From positions 558,001 through 622,000 of the forward strand of contig NZ_JAAXMM010000001.1 in NCBI RefSeq assembly GCF_012276985.1: 64,000 nucleotides of DNA, read 5' to 3'. Origin of the DNA: Agrobacterium sp. a22-2 (GTDB lineage: Bacteria; Pseudomonadota; Alphaproteobacteria; Rhizobiales; Rhizobiaceae). The position numbers and the translations under genes were made by a program. The notes beneath the pieces are model-generated. The model saw only the letters and a program-made list of their open reading frames with translations, did no database searches and had not been told where the DNA came from. This document shows positions 26,694-35,691 of the stretch, piece by piece; the first letter of the stretch is position 1, and every line of letters begins with the position of its first letter.

Positions 26694-27730
26694 CGCGCCA
26701 GACCAAAACCGGCCACGGCCGCGGCCAAGGTCTCGATGCCGTCAATGGTGCGGATCGTCGGGTTCATCGCCTGGGCATCCATGACGACGATATGGTCCGC
26801 CTTGACCGCCGGCATCAGGCTGACCACCGGATCCGACTTCAGATACTCCATCTTCACGGTCCAGTCGTCGGCCGGGTAGCGGCGGCGATCCATCTTGCCG
26901 ATGACGATGATAGCCGGATCGGCCTTGGCCACGGTTTCCCATCCGACCGTCGGCCATTCCTCATCCGAGGAGATGATGTTGCGGATGCCGAGGGTCGAGA
27001 GGATATAACCCGGCGCGCCGTTGCGGCCGGCGACATAGGGATCAATGGCGAGCTCAGCGCTGGAGAACCAGAAGACGGCAGAGAGCTTGCCATCGCCGGC
27101 TCCGACCTTGGCGCGGGCGGCGGCTTCGCGCTGCTTGAGCGTCGCAATCACCTCAGCGCCTTTGTCTTCAACGTCGAAGACCCGCGCCATGTCGCTGATC
27201 TCCTGGTAGATCAAGTCCATCGAGAAGGCACTGTGGCGCACGCCATCGCCGCCTCCGGAATTGTCCTTGGCCGTGCAATCGGCCGGAGACGTATAGACCG
27301 GGATGGAGAGTTCAGCGAACTGTTCCGGCGTTCCGACAATGCCTTCCGGCCCGACATGCCATTGGAATTGCGTGGTCACCAGATCGGGCTTTTTCGCCAC
27401 GACGCTTTCGAAGCTCGGGTCGTTGTCGGCCAGGCGCTCGACCTTGGCATTGGCCTCTTCATAGCCCGCCAGGACCGGACCGAGCCAGACGGCGGTGCCG
27501 ACCATCCTGTCTGAAAGACCCAGCAGATAGAGGATTTCCGTGCTGCTCTGGCCGATCGATACGGTGCGCGACGGCGCCTTTTCGAAGGTGATCGACCGTC
27601 CGCAATTTTCAAGCGTCAAGGGATAGGTGGTGGATGCCGCAACGGCGGTTGAGCCCCCCATCGCAGAAAAGGCGGCGGCGACGGCCAATATGGCGGCAAG
27701 GGTACTGTGGCGGAAGGTCATGATCTGCAT
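26690..27730 (-). CDS. btuF: Periplasmic cobalamin/iron-type binding protein
   Basis: This is a 346-residue type III periplasmic binding protein with a signal peptide near MTFRHSTLAAILAVAAAF and the PBP helical-backbone fold (ILYLLGLSDRMVG, KKPDLVTTQF). The start is set at 27730. An extension to 27877 is in frame but lies in the leader and shows no family similarity. It is the first gene after the cobalamin riboswitch, so corrinoid binding is the likely role, although related proteins bind ferric siderophores. Confidence 0.85.
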   Translation of the reverse strand: MQIMTFRHSTLAAILAVAAAFSAMGGSTAVAASTTYPLTLENCGRSITFEKAPSRTVSIGQSSTEILYLLGLSDRMVGTAVWLGPVLAGYEEANAKVERLADNDPSFESVVAKKPDLVTTQFQWHVGPEGIVGTPEQFAELSIPVYTSPADCTAKDNSGGGDGVRHSAFSMDLIYQEISDMARVFDVEDKGAEVIATLKQREAAARAKVGAGDGKLSAVFWFSSAELAIDPYVAGRNGAPGYILSTLGIRNIISSDEEWPTVGWETVAKADPAIIVIGKMDRRRYPADDWTVKMEYLKSDPVVSLMPAVKADHIVVMDAQAMNPTIRTIDGIETLAAAVAGFGLAR

Positions 27731-28017
27731 CGGAGATTCGCTTCTGATTTGATATGGGAGATAGCCCGGCGCGCAGGTCTGCCGCGGCCGGTCTCGGGAA
27801 GAGCAACCGTCTGAAGCGCGCACCAGAGCCAGGGGCGACGAGCGCCCGCAGCGATCCTTGCGAACCGCAAACGGCACATGCCGATCAGGTCAAAATGCGC
27901 CCTGATAGTCCCGGTCGATGAAATGAAAAGCAAAAGAGGCCGATGCCAGCTGGGGCATGTGTCATGTCAACTCCTGTTCAGGGCTCCCCGCCCTTGACGT
28001 TGGATCTGTGGCTTGAC

Positions 28018-28228
28018 GGCAGGTCTCCTGGCTCGCGGATTGTCGCTTTCCATCTGCCTTCCCACGTCGGCCCTTCCGGCTTTCGCAGTGGCATGGCACT
28101 TGGTCTGTGCCACAAGGATGGTCCGCTCCGCTTACAGTTGCGGGGGCAGCCACGGTCTTGGCCCCTTTCGGGTCGTCCGCACCGTGTTCCCTATTAATCC
28201 CCTGGGAGTCATCCTTCAGGGAACCGTC
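28018..28228 (-). ncRNA. Cobalamin (B12) riboswitch
   Basis: Read on the minus strand, the conserved elements come in order: GGTTCCC, then TTAATAGGGAA-ACGGTGCGG, CCGTGGCTGCCCCCGC, AACTGTAAGCGG, CACTGCGAAAGCC, and the B12 box GCCAGGAGACCTGCC at 28018-28032. This is the adenosylcobalamin aptamer at normal size. It lies about 290 bp before btuF and should reduce expression of the whole btuFCD-methyltransferase operon when B12 is abundant. In the leader after the aptamer an AGGGC/GCCCT hairpin is visible, but I cannot show a convincing intrinsic terminator. Confidence 0.95.
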
Positions 28229-28360
28229 GCGTTACCCTTAGCGCCGGTCGGGTAATCCCGTCAAGATTGCCGTTTTGCGCTCATGTCCGGAGCCGTTGAG
28301 CCGATGAAGCCGGTCCGTTCGTCAAGGGCAGTGCAGTTTGGTTCGATCTCGTGTTTTTAA

Positions 28361-28378
28361 GTAATGTAATATCATTAC
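28361..28378. promoter_or_regulatory. AT-rich palindrome between riboswitch and LysR gene
   Basis: GTAATG-TAATAT-CATTAC is a perfect inverted repeat in an AT-rich patch in the 277-bp gap between the riboswitch 5' end and the divergent LysR gene. It probably lies in the promoter of one or both transcripts. The cognate regulator is unknown. Confidence 0.45.
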
Positions 28379-28505
28379 GTCTAATATCGAACTCCACCCT
28401 TGTCCAGCCCCTTGTATGACAATTCGGAAGCGGAACGGGACTCCCCACTGATAGCGCCGTGATGTAGGGATGGTGCGATATCGGGCGATCCGCAGAGGAC
28501 GGGGC

Positions 28506-29414
28506 ATGCGCAAACTGCCGGCACTTTCGGCCATGAAAGTCTTTGAGGTCGTCGGCCAGACGCGCAGCTTCACCCGCGCCGCCGAACGGCTGAACCTGAC
28601 CCAGAGCGCCGTCAGCCGGCAGGTGCGCAATCTCGAGGAACAGCTGGGCGAACCGCTGCTGATCCGCCACCATCATCATCTGGAGCTGACGCCGTCGGGT
28701 GCCGAGCTGCTGGCGGTGCTGCATCAGGCCTTCCACAACGTGGAACTGGCGGTGCGCGGCATCATGGAGAAGAGCAACCGGCACCGGCTGCGCATCAACG
28801 TGCCGCCGACCTTCGCAAAGCGCTGGCTGATGCCGCGGCTCGGTCGCCTGCGCCGTGCGCTGCCCGACATGGAGATCAGCATCAGCACCGATCTGCAGGA
28901 CAGCCTGACCGAGCGCAGCCTGCTCGATTGCGCCATCCGCTTCGGCGATGGCGAATGGCCGATGCTGAAATCCAGCCTGCTGATGACCGAGCGCCATATC
29001 GCCGTCTGCGCGCCGGGCCTACTGAAACGGGATAGCAGCAGCGGCTCGGTCGATCTGGCGGGATTGACCTTCCTGCATGTGCTGTCCTCGGCCGACCAGC
29101 GTTACCTGACCTGGCAGCACTGGCTGGATGCGGCAGGCCTGCATGACACGGACACCAGCGGCGGATTGGAATTCGACCTTCTCGACCTTGCCATAGAGGC
29201 GGCCTGCAACGGCCTTGGCGTGACTATTGCCGACCGGTTCATGGTGGCCGAACATTTGCAGGACGGACGCCTGGTGCAGGTGCTGGATGTCGAGGTGGAG
29301 GGCCATGAATCATACTGGCTGACCACACGGGCCGACCAGCCGGAAGCCGCCAATGTCACCGCCTTTCGCGCCTGGCTTGCCGAAGAGACAGAAGTGCAGC
29401 AGGCCCGGTCTTGA
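28506..29414 (+). CDS. LysR family regulator, GcvA-like
   Basis: This 302-residue LTTR has the N-terminal HTH RSFTRAAERLNLTQSAVSRQVRNLEEQLG and the GcvA-type opening LPALSAMKVFE. The start at 28506 follows GAGGA; an upstream in-frame GTG/ATG region adds 12 basic residues and is less likely. It is followed on the same strand by the aldehyde dehydrogenase / enolase-superfamily / GMC / dehydrogenase operon, which it probably controls. A run of histidines (RHHHHLELTP) follows the HTH at about residue 56. Confidence 0.88.
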   Translation: MRKLPALSAMKVFEVVGQTRSFTRAAERLNLTQSAVSRQVRNLEEQLGEPLLIRHHHHLELTPSGAELLAVLHQAFHNVELAVRGIMEKSNRHRLRINVPPTFAKRWLMPRLGRLRRALPDMEISISTDLQDSLTERSLLDCAIRFGDGEWPMLKSSLLMTERHIAVCAPGLLKRDSSSGSVDLAGLTFLHVLSSADQRYLTWQHWLDAAGLHDTDTSGGLEFDLLDLAIEAACNGLGVTIADRFMVAEHLQDGRLVQVLDVEVEGHESYWLTTRADQPEAANVTAFRAWLAEETEVQQARS

Positions 29415-29435
29415 AGCATTCCATTTTGGAATGCT
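29415..29435. terminator. Hairpin right after the LysR stop codon
   Basis: AGCATTCCA (29415-29423) and TGGAATGCT (29427-29435) form a perfect 9-bp stem with a TTT loop immediately after the regulator's TGA. No U tract follows, so it could be a weak terminator or an operator for the downstream operon. Confidence 0.45.
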
Positions 29436-29554
29436 GAGCCACAGAATTACTCGCTTGCGAAGCCGGCCCCGCCGCGTTCCAAATTGCCGACCGGGAAGAG
29501 AGCGCTGACATCAAGAGATGGCTCCGCCCCGGCGCAAGGAGCAGGCCGCGTATC

Positions 29555-30979
29555 ATGTCACCCTATCGCAATTTCATTGCCGGCGCCTTCGAACCGGCGT
29601 CGAACAGCCAGGCCATCGAGGTCCGCAATCCGGCAACCGGCGCGGTATTTGCCAGTGTGCCGGCTGCCGGCGAGGCCGATGTGCTGCGGGCTGTTGCATC
29701 TGCCGCACAGGCGCAGAAGGCCTGGCGCAAACTGACCGCCATCGAGCGCGGCAATGCGCTGCGCCGGCTGGCGGATGCCCTGGAAGCCCATGCCGGACGG
29801 ATCGGCGCGACGCTGGCGCTGGAATCCGGCAAGAGCCTTTCGGACGCGACGTCCGAGGCGATCTATGGCGCCGAATTGATGCGCTATCATGCCGAATGGG
29901 CGCGGCGCATCGAGGGCGAGGTGATCGAGAGCGATACACCGAACGAGACGCTGCTGTTGAAGCGCGAGCCGATCGGCGTCGTCGCCTGCCTGATCCCGTT
30001 CAACTTCCCGATCTATACGCTGGTGCGCAAGATCGCGCCGGCGCTGATCACCGGCAATGCCGTGGTCGTGCGGCCAAGCAATACCACACCGACTTCGGCC
30101 TTCGCCTTCGCGCAAGCCGTGCTGGACGCCGACCTGCCGGCCGGCCTGATCAATATCATGACCATGACCCACGACGTGGCACGCGTGATGTGCACGGCGC
30201 CGAAAGTCGGCATGATCACGCTGACCGGCAGCGTGGCAGCCGGCCAGACGGTCCTCGACTATTGCCGGACCAATATCGCCAAGCCATCGCTGGAGCTCGG
30301 CGGCAAATCGCCTGTGATCGTCGAGCCGGATGCCGATCTCGATGCCGTGGCCCGCATGGTGCTGGCCGCCAAAACAGCCCATTGCGGCCAGGTCTGCACC
30401 TCGGCCGAACGGCTCTATGTGCATGAAAGCGTGCATGACGCGCTGCTCGATCGGTTACGCGTGGGCTTTGTGGCCCGGGCCTTCGGCGACCGGGTCGAGT
30501 GTCCCGACCGGATGGGACCGCTGGCCAGCGAGGCGTCGCGCGCCCGGATCCATGCCATGGTCGAACGGGCCAAGACCGAGGGCGCCGTGGTGCAGGCGGG
30601 TGGCATCGTGCCTGATGGTCCAGGCTATTTCTATCCACCGACACTGCTGTCGGCCTGCCGCCAGGACATGGAGATCGTGCGAGAGGAAGTGTTCGGACCG
30701 GTGCTGGCGGTCATCCCCTATGGGAGTTTCGACGAGGCGCTGGAACTGGCCAGCGATCACCAGTTCGGCCTTGCCTCGGTGCTGTTTACCGAAAACTACC
30801 GCAAGGCCCTGCAGGCGGCCAACGAGATCGAGGCGGGCGAACTCTATATCAATCGTTTTCCGGCCGACCCTTACCAAGGCTACCACGCCGGCTGGAAGAA
30901 ATCCGGCCTTGGCGGCGACGACGGCAAACACGGCATGCTGGAATTCACCCAGACCCGGCTGGTGGTGATGAAATACTAG
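29555..30979 (+). CDS. Aldehyde dehydrogenase, AldA (lactaldehyde dehydrogenase)-like
   Basis: This 474-residue NAD(P)-dependent aldehyde dehydrogenase has the catalytic Glu in LELGGKSP and the catalytic Cys in HCGQVCTSAERL, with VVRPSNTTP and ITLTGSVAAG in the cofactor domain. The C-terminal stretch YHAGWKKSGLGGDDGKHG closely resembles the end of E. coli AldA (lactaldehyde/glycolaldehyde dehydrogenase). It heads an operon with an enolase-superfamily enzyme, so it likely oxidises a small hydroxy-aldehyde produced there. Substrate inferred. Confidence 0.9.
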   Translation: MSPYRNFIAGAFEPASNSQAIEVRNPATGAVFASVPAAGEADVLRAVASAAQAQKAWRKLTAIERGNALRRLADALEAHAGRIGATLALESGKSLSDATSEAIYGAELMRYHAEWARRIEGEVIESDTPNETLLLKREPIGVVACLIPFNFPIYTLVRKIAPALITGNAVVVRPSNTTPTSAFAFAQAVLDADLPAGLINIMTMTHDVARVMCTAPKVGMITLTGSVAAGQTVLDYCRTNIAKPSLELGGKSPVIVEPDADLDAVARMVLAAKTAHCGQVCTSAERLYVHESVHDALLDRLRVGFVARAFGDRVECPDRMGPLASEASRARIHAMVERAKTEGAVVQAGGIVPDGPGYFYPPTLLSACRQDMEIVREEVFGPVLAVIPYGSFDEALELASDHQFGLASVLFTENYRKALQAANEIEAGELYINRFPADPYQGYHAGWKKSGLGGDDGKHGMLEFTQTRLVVMKY

Positions 30980-31049
30980 GGTGAGGGACGCTGCCATGTC
31001 CCAGGCCACGCCAACAACTTCCACCGACAACCCGCAAACGGAGGCACCC

Positions 31050-32267
31050 ATGAAGATCGCAGAGCTCAGGACCCATGTCGTCGCCGTTCCGCCGCCGCAT
31101 GTCGGCGGCATGTACTGGATCTTCGTGCAGCTGAAGACTGATTGCGGCATCGAGGGGGTGGGCGAGATCTATGCGACCGCCTTCCACCCCGGCGCCATGG
31201 TGCCGCTGATCGAGGATGTCTTCCAGCGCTATCTGGAGGGTCACGACCCGCACACTATCGAGCGCTTCTGGCGGGCTGCCTATTCGAGCGGCTTCACGCA
31301 ACGCCCCGACCCGACCATGATGGGCATCGTCTCCGGCCTGGAGATCGCCTGCTGGGATATCATCGGCAAGGCGGCCGGCCGGCCGGTCTCCGATCTGCTC
31401 GGCGGCACCGTGCATGAGAAGCTGAGGGCCTATACCTATCTCTACCCGAAGAATGCCGCCGGCGACTACGATTACGGCGATCCGGATCTGGCGGCAGAAG
31501 AGGCGGTTCGCATGGTCGACATGGGCTTCACGGCGCTGAAGTTCGACCCGGCCGGGCCTTATACCAATTATTCCGGCCATCAGCTGTCGCTGGGTGTGAT
31601 GGACCGTTGCGAAGAATTCTGCAGCAAGATCCGCGCCGCCATCGGCAGCAGTGCCGATATCCTGTTCGGCACCCATGGTCAGATGGTGCCGTCCTCGGCC
31701 ATCCGGCTCGCCAAGCGGCTCGAGAAATACGATCCGATGTGGTTCGAGGAGCCGGTACCGCCCGGCCAGGAGGCCGCCATGGCGGAAGTGGCGCGGGCCA
31801 CCTCGATCCCGATCTCGACCGGCGAACGGCTGACCACCAAGTATGAATTCCAGCGCATTCTGCAGCTGGGAGCCGCCTCGATCCTGCAGATGAATGTGGC
31901 GCGCGTCGGCGGGCTGCTGGAAGCCAAGAAGATCGCCGGCATGGCAGAAGCCTTCTACGCGCAGATCGCGCCGCATCTCTACAACGGCCCGGTCGGCGCT
32001 GCCGCCAGCATCCAACTCTCTGCGGCAAGCCCCAATTTCCTGATCCACGAGGCGATCATCGATTTCGGCGGATTCCATGCCGAAGTTCTGAAGACCAAGC
32101 TGCAGTTCGACGACGGCTATCTGATCCCGTCGCGCGATCCGGGGCTCGGCGTCGAGCTCAACCTCGACGTGGTGGCGGCCCATTCGCCCTATACGGGCGA
32201 CCGGCTGCATCTGCAGATGGCGTCCGAGCCCGCCGACATCAAGGAATTCGCGCCCGCCCGCGGCTAA
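31050..32267 (+). CDS. Mandelate racemase/muconate lactonizing family enzyme
   Basis: This is a 405-residue enolase-superfamily protein. Its N-terminal capping domain starts MKIAELRTHVV, and the barrel carries the KFDPAGP lysine strand, metal-ligand-like positions ending strands 3-5 (ILFGTHGQM, WFEEPVPP, STGERLTT) and a C-terminal PNFLIHE. The start is set at 31050 with GGAGG at 31040-31044; a 23-residue extension is in frame but disordered. These enzymes are usually sugar-acid dehydratases, racemases or cycloisomerases. The adjacent ALDH and dehydrogenases favour acid-sugar breakdown; the exact reaction cannot be assigned. Confidence 0.88.
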   Translation: MKIAELRTHVVAVPPPHVGGMYWIFVQLKTDCGIEGVGEIYATAFHPGAMVPLIEDVFQRYLEGHDPHTIERFWRAAYSSGFTQRPDPTMMGIVSGLEIACWDIIGKAAGRPVSDLLGGTVHEKLRAYTYLYPKNAAGDYDYGDPDLAAEEAVRMVDMGFTALKFDPAGPYTNYSGHQLSLGVMDRCEEFCSKIRAAIGSSADILFGTHGQMVPSSAIRLAKRLEKYDPMWFEEPVPPGQEAAMAEVARATSIPISTGERLTTKYEFQRILQLGAASILQMNVARVGGLLEAKKIAGMAEAFYAQIAPHLYNGPVGAAASIQLSAASPNFLIHEAIIDFGGFHAEVLKTKLQFDDGYLIPSRDPGLGVELNLDVVAAHSPYTGDRLHLQMASEPADIKEFAPARG

Positions 32268-32280
32268 GGTCGAGACCCCC

Positions 32281-33894
32281 ATGATCTACGATTTCGTCAT
32301 CGTCGGCGCGGGCTCGGCCGGCTGCATCCTCGCCAGCCGGCTCAGCGAAAGCGGCCGATACAGCGTTCTCTTGCTGGAGGCCGGCGGCCGGGATAGCTCG
32401 TTCTGGTTCAAGATCCCGGTCGGCTATGCCAAGAGCTACTATAATCCGGCGGTCAACTGGATGTATTCCACCGAACCGGAAACACAGCTCAACGACCGGC
32501 GTATCTATGTGCCGCGCGGCAAGGTACAGGGCGGTTCCGGCTCGATCAATGCCATGGTGTTCGTGCGGGGAGCCGCCGCCGATTTCGACGACTGGCAAAC
32601 GGCCGGCAATCCGGGCTGGGGCGCAAGCGATGTGCTGCCCTATTTCAAGACGCTGGAAACCCATGAGAAAGGTGCCTCGGGCTGGCATGGCGACAAGGGG
32701 CCAATCCATGTCACGCCGATGCGCGGCATGACCCATGCCGTGACCGACGCATTCCTGACCGCCTGCGGCGAGCTGCAATTGCCGCTGAACGGCGATTTCA
32801 ACGGGGCAGACATCGAAGGTGCAGGGGTCTACGACATCAATGTGCGCCGCGGTGTTCGCTCCCATTCGAGCGCCGAATATTTGCGCCCGGCGCTGGATCG
32901 GTCTAACCTCTCGATCGAGCATTTCGCACTGGCGCAGAGGTTGACCTATGCACCGGACGGGCGCGTCGATGGCGTCGAGGTGCTGCAGCGCGGCAGGCTC
33001 CGGACCTTCAAGGCGCGGCGCGAGGTGATCCTTTCAGCGGGCGCCGTGGACACGCCGAAACTGATGCAGCTCTCCGGCCTCGGCGAAGCGATCCATCTCT
33101 CCAGTCTCGGTATAACGGTAAGGCGCCATCTGCCGGCGGTCGGCGAGAACCTGCAGGATCATCTCTGCGCCAGTTTCTATTACCGCGCCAACCGGCCGAC
33201 GCTGAACGGACTGTTCGGCAGCCTGTTCGGCCAGGCAGCCCTCGGCCTGCAATATGTGCTGACCCGCAAGGGGCCGTTTGCCATGAGCGTCAACCAGGCG
33301 GGCGGCTTCTTTCGCGGCACGCCTGAACAGGACCGGCCGAATATCCAGCTCTATTTCAACCCGCTGTCCTACCGCATCCCCGTCAATCGCCGGGCCTCGA
33401 TGCTGCCGGAGCCCTATCCAGGATTCCTGATCGCCTTTAATTCCTGCCGGCCGACCAGTCGGGGTCGGATCGCCATCGGCTCCAGTGACGCCCAGGCCGC
33501 CGCCCTGATCCAACCCAACTATCTCTCGACCGAACGGGATGTCGCCGAAGTGCTGCAGGGCAGCCGGCTGGTGCGGCGGATTGCCGAGGCGCCGGCCTTG
33601 AGGAGACTGATCGAGGAAGAGGTTTCGCCCTCGCCCGCGGCCACAAGCGACGAGCAGCTGCTCGACTATTTCCGCACTAATAGCAGCTCGATCTACCACC
33701 TGTGCGGCAGCTGCGCGATGGGGCCGGATGCGGCAACCTCGGTGGTCGATGCGCGACTGCGGGTGCATGGGGTGGAGGGGCTACGCGTGGTCGATGCCTC
33801 GATCTTCCCGAACGTGACGGCGGGCAACATCAATGCGCCCACGATGATGGTGGCGGAAAAGGGCGCGACGATGATTCTCGAGGACGCGGCCTAA
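32281..33894 (+). CDS. GMC family FAD-dependent oxidoreductase
   Basis: This 537-residue GMC oxidoreductase has the FAD motif [17 protein letters not shown] at the very N terminus, the [14 protein letters not shown] signature (a GSG variant of the usual GGSSxxNGM) and the catalytic His region [11 protein letters not shown] with [11 protein letters not shown] near the end. It starts 14 bp after the enolase-superfamily gene. It is the second GMC enzyme in the window; the other is at 8014-9645. It probably oxidises an alcohol group in the same pathway. Confidence 0.9.
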   Translation: MIYDFVIVGAGSAGCILASRLSESGRYSVLLLEAGGRDSSFWFKIPVGYAKSYYNPAVNWMYSTEPETQLNDRRIYVPRGKVQGGSGSINAMVFVRGAAADFDDWQTAGNPGWGASDVLPYFKTLETHEKGASGWHGDKGPIHVTPMRGMTHAVTDAFLTACGELQLPLNGDFNGADIEGAGVYDINVRRGVRSHSSAEYLRPALDRSNLSIEHFALAQRLTYAPDGRVDGVEVLQRGRLRTFKARREVILSAGAVDTPKLMQLSGLGEAIHLSSLGITVRRHLPAVGENLQDHLCASFYYRANRPTLNGLFGSLFGQAALGLQYVLTRKGPFAMSVNQAGGFFRGTPEQDRPNIQLYFNPLSYRIPVNRRASMLPEPYPGFLIAFNSCRPTSRGRIAIGSSDAQAAALIQPNYLSTERDVAEVLQGSRLVRRIAEAPALRRLIEEEVSPSPAATSDEQLLDYFRTNSSSIYHLCGSCAMGPDAATSVVDARLRVHGVEGLRVVDASIFPNVTAGNINAPTMMVAEKGATMILEDAA

Positions 33895-33934
33895 TACGGG
33901 ATCGACTCATCAATTCCTGACTGGAGAGAACGGC

Positions 33935-34840
33935 ATGCGCTACGGTTTTATCGGACTTGGACATCTCGGCGGTTTTCTGGCCGGCAGCCTGTTGCGCGAG
34001 GGTTTTGCGCTGACGGTTCATGATACGGATCGCTCGAAAGCCGAAGAGCTGATAGCGCGCGGCGCGCGCTGGGCCGACGATCCACGCTCGCTCGCCGAAG
34101 AGGTCGATGCCGTGATCACCTGCCTGCCCTCGCCCGCTGTATCGGAAAACGTGCTGACGGCGCCAAGCGGTGTTCTCGCCGGTTTGAGGCCGGGATCCAC
34201 CTGGATCGAGATGAGTACGCTGGATCACGCCGCCGTCGAACGGCTGGCGGCGGTGGCCTCGGAAAAGGGCGTGCGGATGATGGAGGCGCCGGTCACCGGC
34301 GGCGTTCACCGGGCGGCGGCCGGCGACATCACGGTGATTGCCGGCGGCGACCGCGACCTCTACGATCTGCACCTGCCGGCCTTGCAGGCCATGGGCGGCG
34401 AGATCTTTCACGCCGGGCCGCTCGGCAAGGCCGCGGTCATCAAGGTCATCACCAACATGCTGGCCTTCATCCACCTGCTGGCGACCGGCGAAGCGCTGAT
34501 GCTGGCCAAGAAGGGCGGCATCGACCTCACCGATGCCTTCAACATCATCAAGGCCAGCTCCGGCAACAGCTTCGTGCACGAGACCGAAGGCCAGGTGATC
34601 CTGAACGGCAGCTACAACATCAATTTCACCATGGATCTCGCGGTCAAGGACCTGGGTTTCGCACTCGGCTTCGGCAAGGAATTCGGCGTGCCGCTCGACC
34701 TTGCCTCACAGGCGCTGCAGACCTTCATCCGCGCCCGATCCACCTATGGCGGCAGCGCCTGGTCGTCCCAGGTCGTCAAGCTGCTTGAGGATGCCGTCGG
34801 TACGGATCTGCGCGCACCGGGCTTTCCCGCGGAATTATAG
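33935..34840 (+). CDS. 3-Hydroxyisobutyrate dehydrogenase-like NAD(P)-dependent enzyme
   Basis: This is a 301-residue beta-hydroxyacid dehydrogenase with the N-terminal Rossmann motif FIGLGHLGGFLAGSL, substrate-binding APVTGGVHRAAAG and the catalytic lysine helix LGKAAVIKVITNM. Members reduce or oxidise short hydroxy-acids such as tartronate semialdehyde, 3-hydroxyisobutyrate or glyoxylate. It is the last gene of the operon, after ALDH, the enolase-superfamily enzyme and GMC, and converges on nnrR. Confidence 0.9.
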   Translation: MRYGFIGLGHLGGFLAGSLLREGFALTVHDTDRSKAEELIARGARWADDPRSLAEEVDAVITCLPSPAVSENVLTAPSGVLAGLRPGSTWIEMSTLDHAAVERLAAVASEKGVRMMEAPVTGGVHRAAAGDITVIAGGDRDLYDLHLPALQAMGGEIFHAGPLGKAAVIKVITNMLAFIHLLATGEALMLAKKGGIDLTDAFNIIKASSGNSFVHETEGQVILNGSYNINFTMDLAVKDLGFALGFGKEFGVPLDLASQALQTFIRARSTYGGSAWSSQVVKLLEDAVGTDLRAPGFPAEL

Positions 34841-34878
34841 GACCCGCGCCCGACGTCTGCAGACATCACGCGCCGCGG

Positions 34879-35616
34879 CTATTCCTTGGGGGTGTCGGCC
34901 AGCAATGCCAGGCCGGCGAGATCGCAGATCAGCAGTTTCTGGCGACCGCCCTCCACCAGCCCTTTGGCCTCCCAGGCGCTGAGGATACGCGACACGGTGT
35001 GCAGCGTGGTGCCGGTCATTTCGGCAATATCCTGTCGGGAAATCGGGAAATCGATGCGGATGCCTTCGCCCTCCTTGCGCCCGGCGGTCTTGGTCAGCCG
35101 CAGGACGGCATGGGCGACGCGCCGCTCGACCTCCTCGGTCGACATCTCCCGGATGCGGGTGTGGGCCTCTTCCAGGCGCTGGCCGATCGTTTGCATGGCG
35201 CTGACGGCAAGGCGCGGATTGTGCTCGACGAAGCTCGGCCAGAGGTCGGTTGCCCAGCACAGCGTGACGCTGTCGGCAGCGGCAATGGCGGTGCCGGGAT
35301 AATCGGTGCGCTGCAGGGCGCGGGCAAAGCCGAACAGATCACCCGGATGCACGACGCGCACGATGATCTGCTGGCCGTCTTCCGTCACCTGGGTGACCTT
35401 GAGGCGGCCATGCAGCAGCAGGTAGAAATTGGTGGCCGGTCGGCCCTGCTCGAAGACAGCCTCACCCGGAGCCACGCGCCGCGATGTCGCGCGCGAAAGC
35501 AGAGCGTCGAGATCGTCATCGCTCATCTTGTCGAACAAAGGCAGGCTCTTGACCACAGCCCGGTCTATTTTCAACGCCGCATTCCTCTCGTCTCCCGTCA
35601 GCAGCGTTCCTACCAT
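34879..35616 (-). CDS. nnrR: Crp/Fnr family regulator, NnrR/DNR-type NO sensor
   Basis: This 245-residue Crp/Fnr protein has an N-terminal cyclic-nucleotide-binding-like barrel (about 22-140), a dimerisation helix and a C-terminal HTH (ISRQDIAEMTGTTLHTVSR, residues 192-210). There is only one cysteine (Cys120), so it cannot be an Fe-S FNR. The recognition helix reads LHTVSR, with His206 where FNR and CRP have a glutamate. It is the third gene of nirK-nirV-nnrR and is the best candidate to bind the seven TTG-N8-CAA boxes nearby. The symbol rests on family and location. Confidence 0.82.
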   Translation of the reverse strand: MVGTLLTGDERNAALKIDRAVVKSLPLFDKMSDDDLDALLSRATSRRVAPGEAVFEQGRPATNFYLLLHGRLKVTQVTEDGQQIIVRVVHPGDLFGFARALQRTDYPGTAIAAADSVTLCWATDLWPSFVEHNPRLAVSAMQTIGQRLEEAHTRIREMSTEEVERRVAHAVLRLTKTAGRKEGEGIRIDFPISRQDIAEMTGTTLHTVSRILSAWEAKGLVEGGRQKLLICDLAGLALLADTPKE

Positions 35617-35691
35617 GATGCTGCGCTCGAAGAACAGTGCGGAACGTCTGCCACCGGCGACCGTGTCGCCAGCGGGGGAAGACTAGAGAGC

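Noticed and set aside
24868..27730. Iron-siderophore or haem importer as the primary call for the ABC system
   Set aside because: The protein families fit iron, but the leader contains all conserved elements of a cobalamin riboswitch, so B12 is the better-supported cargo.
30945..32282. Minus-strand frame of 445 codons
   Set aside because: It is antisense to the enolase-superfamily gene and lacks any domain.
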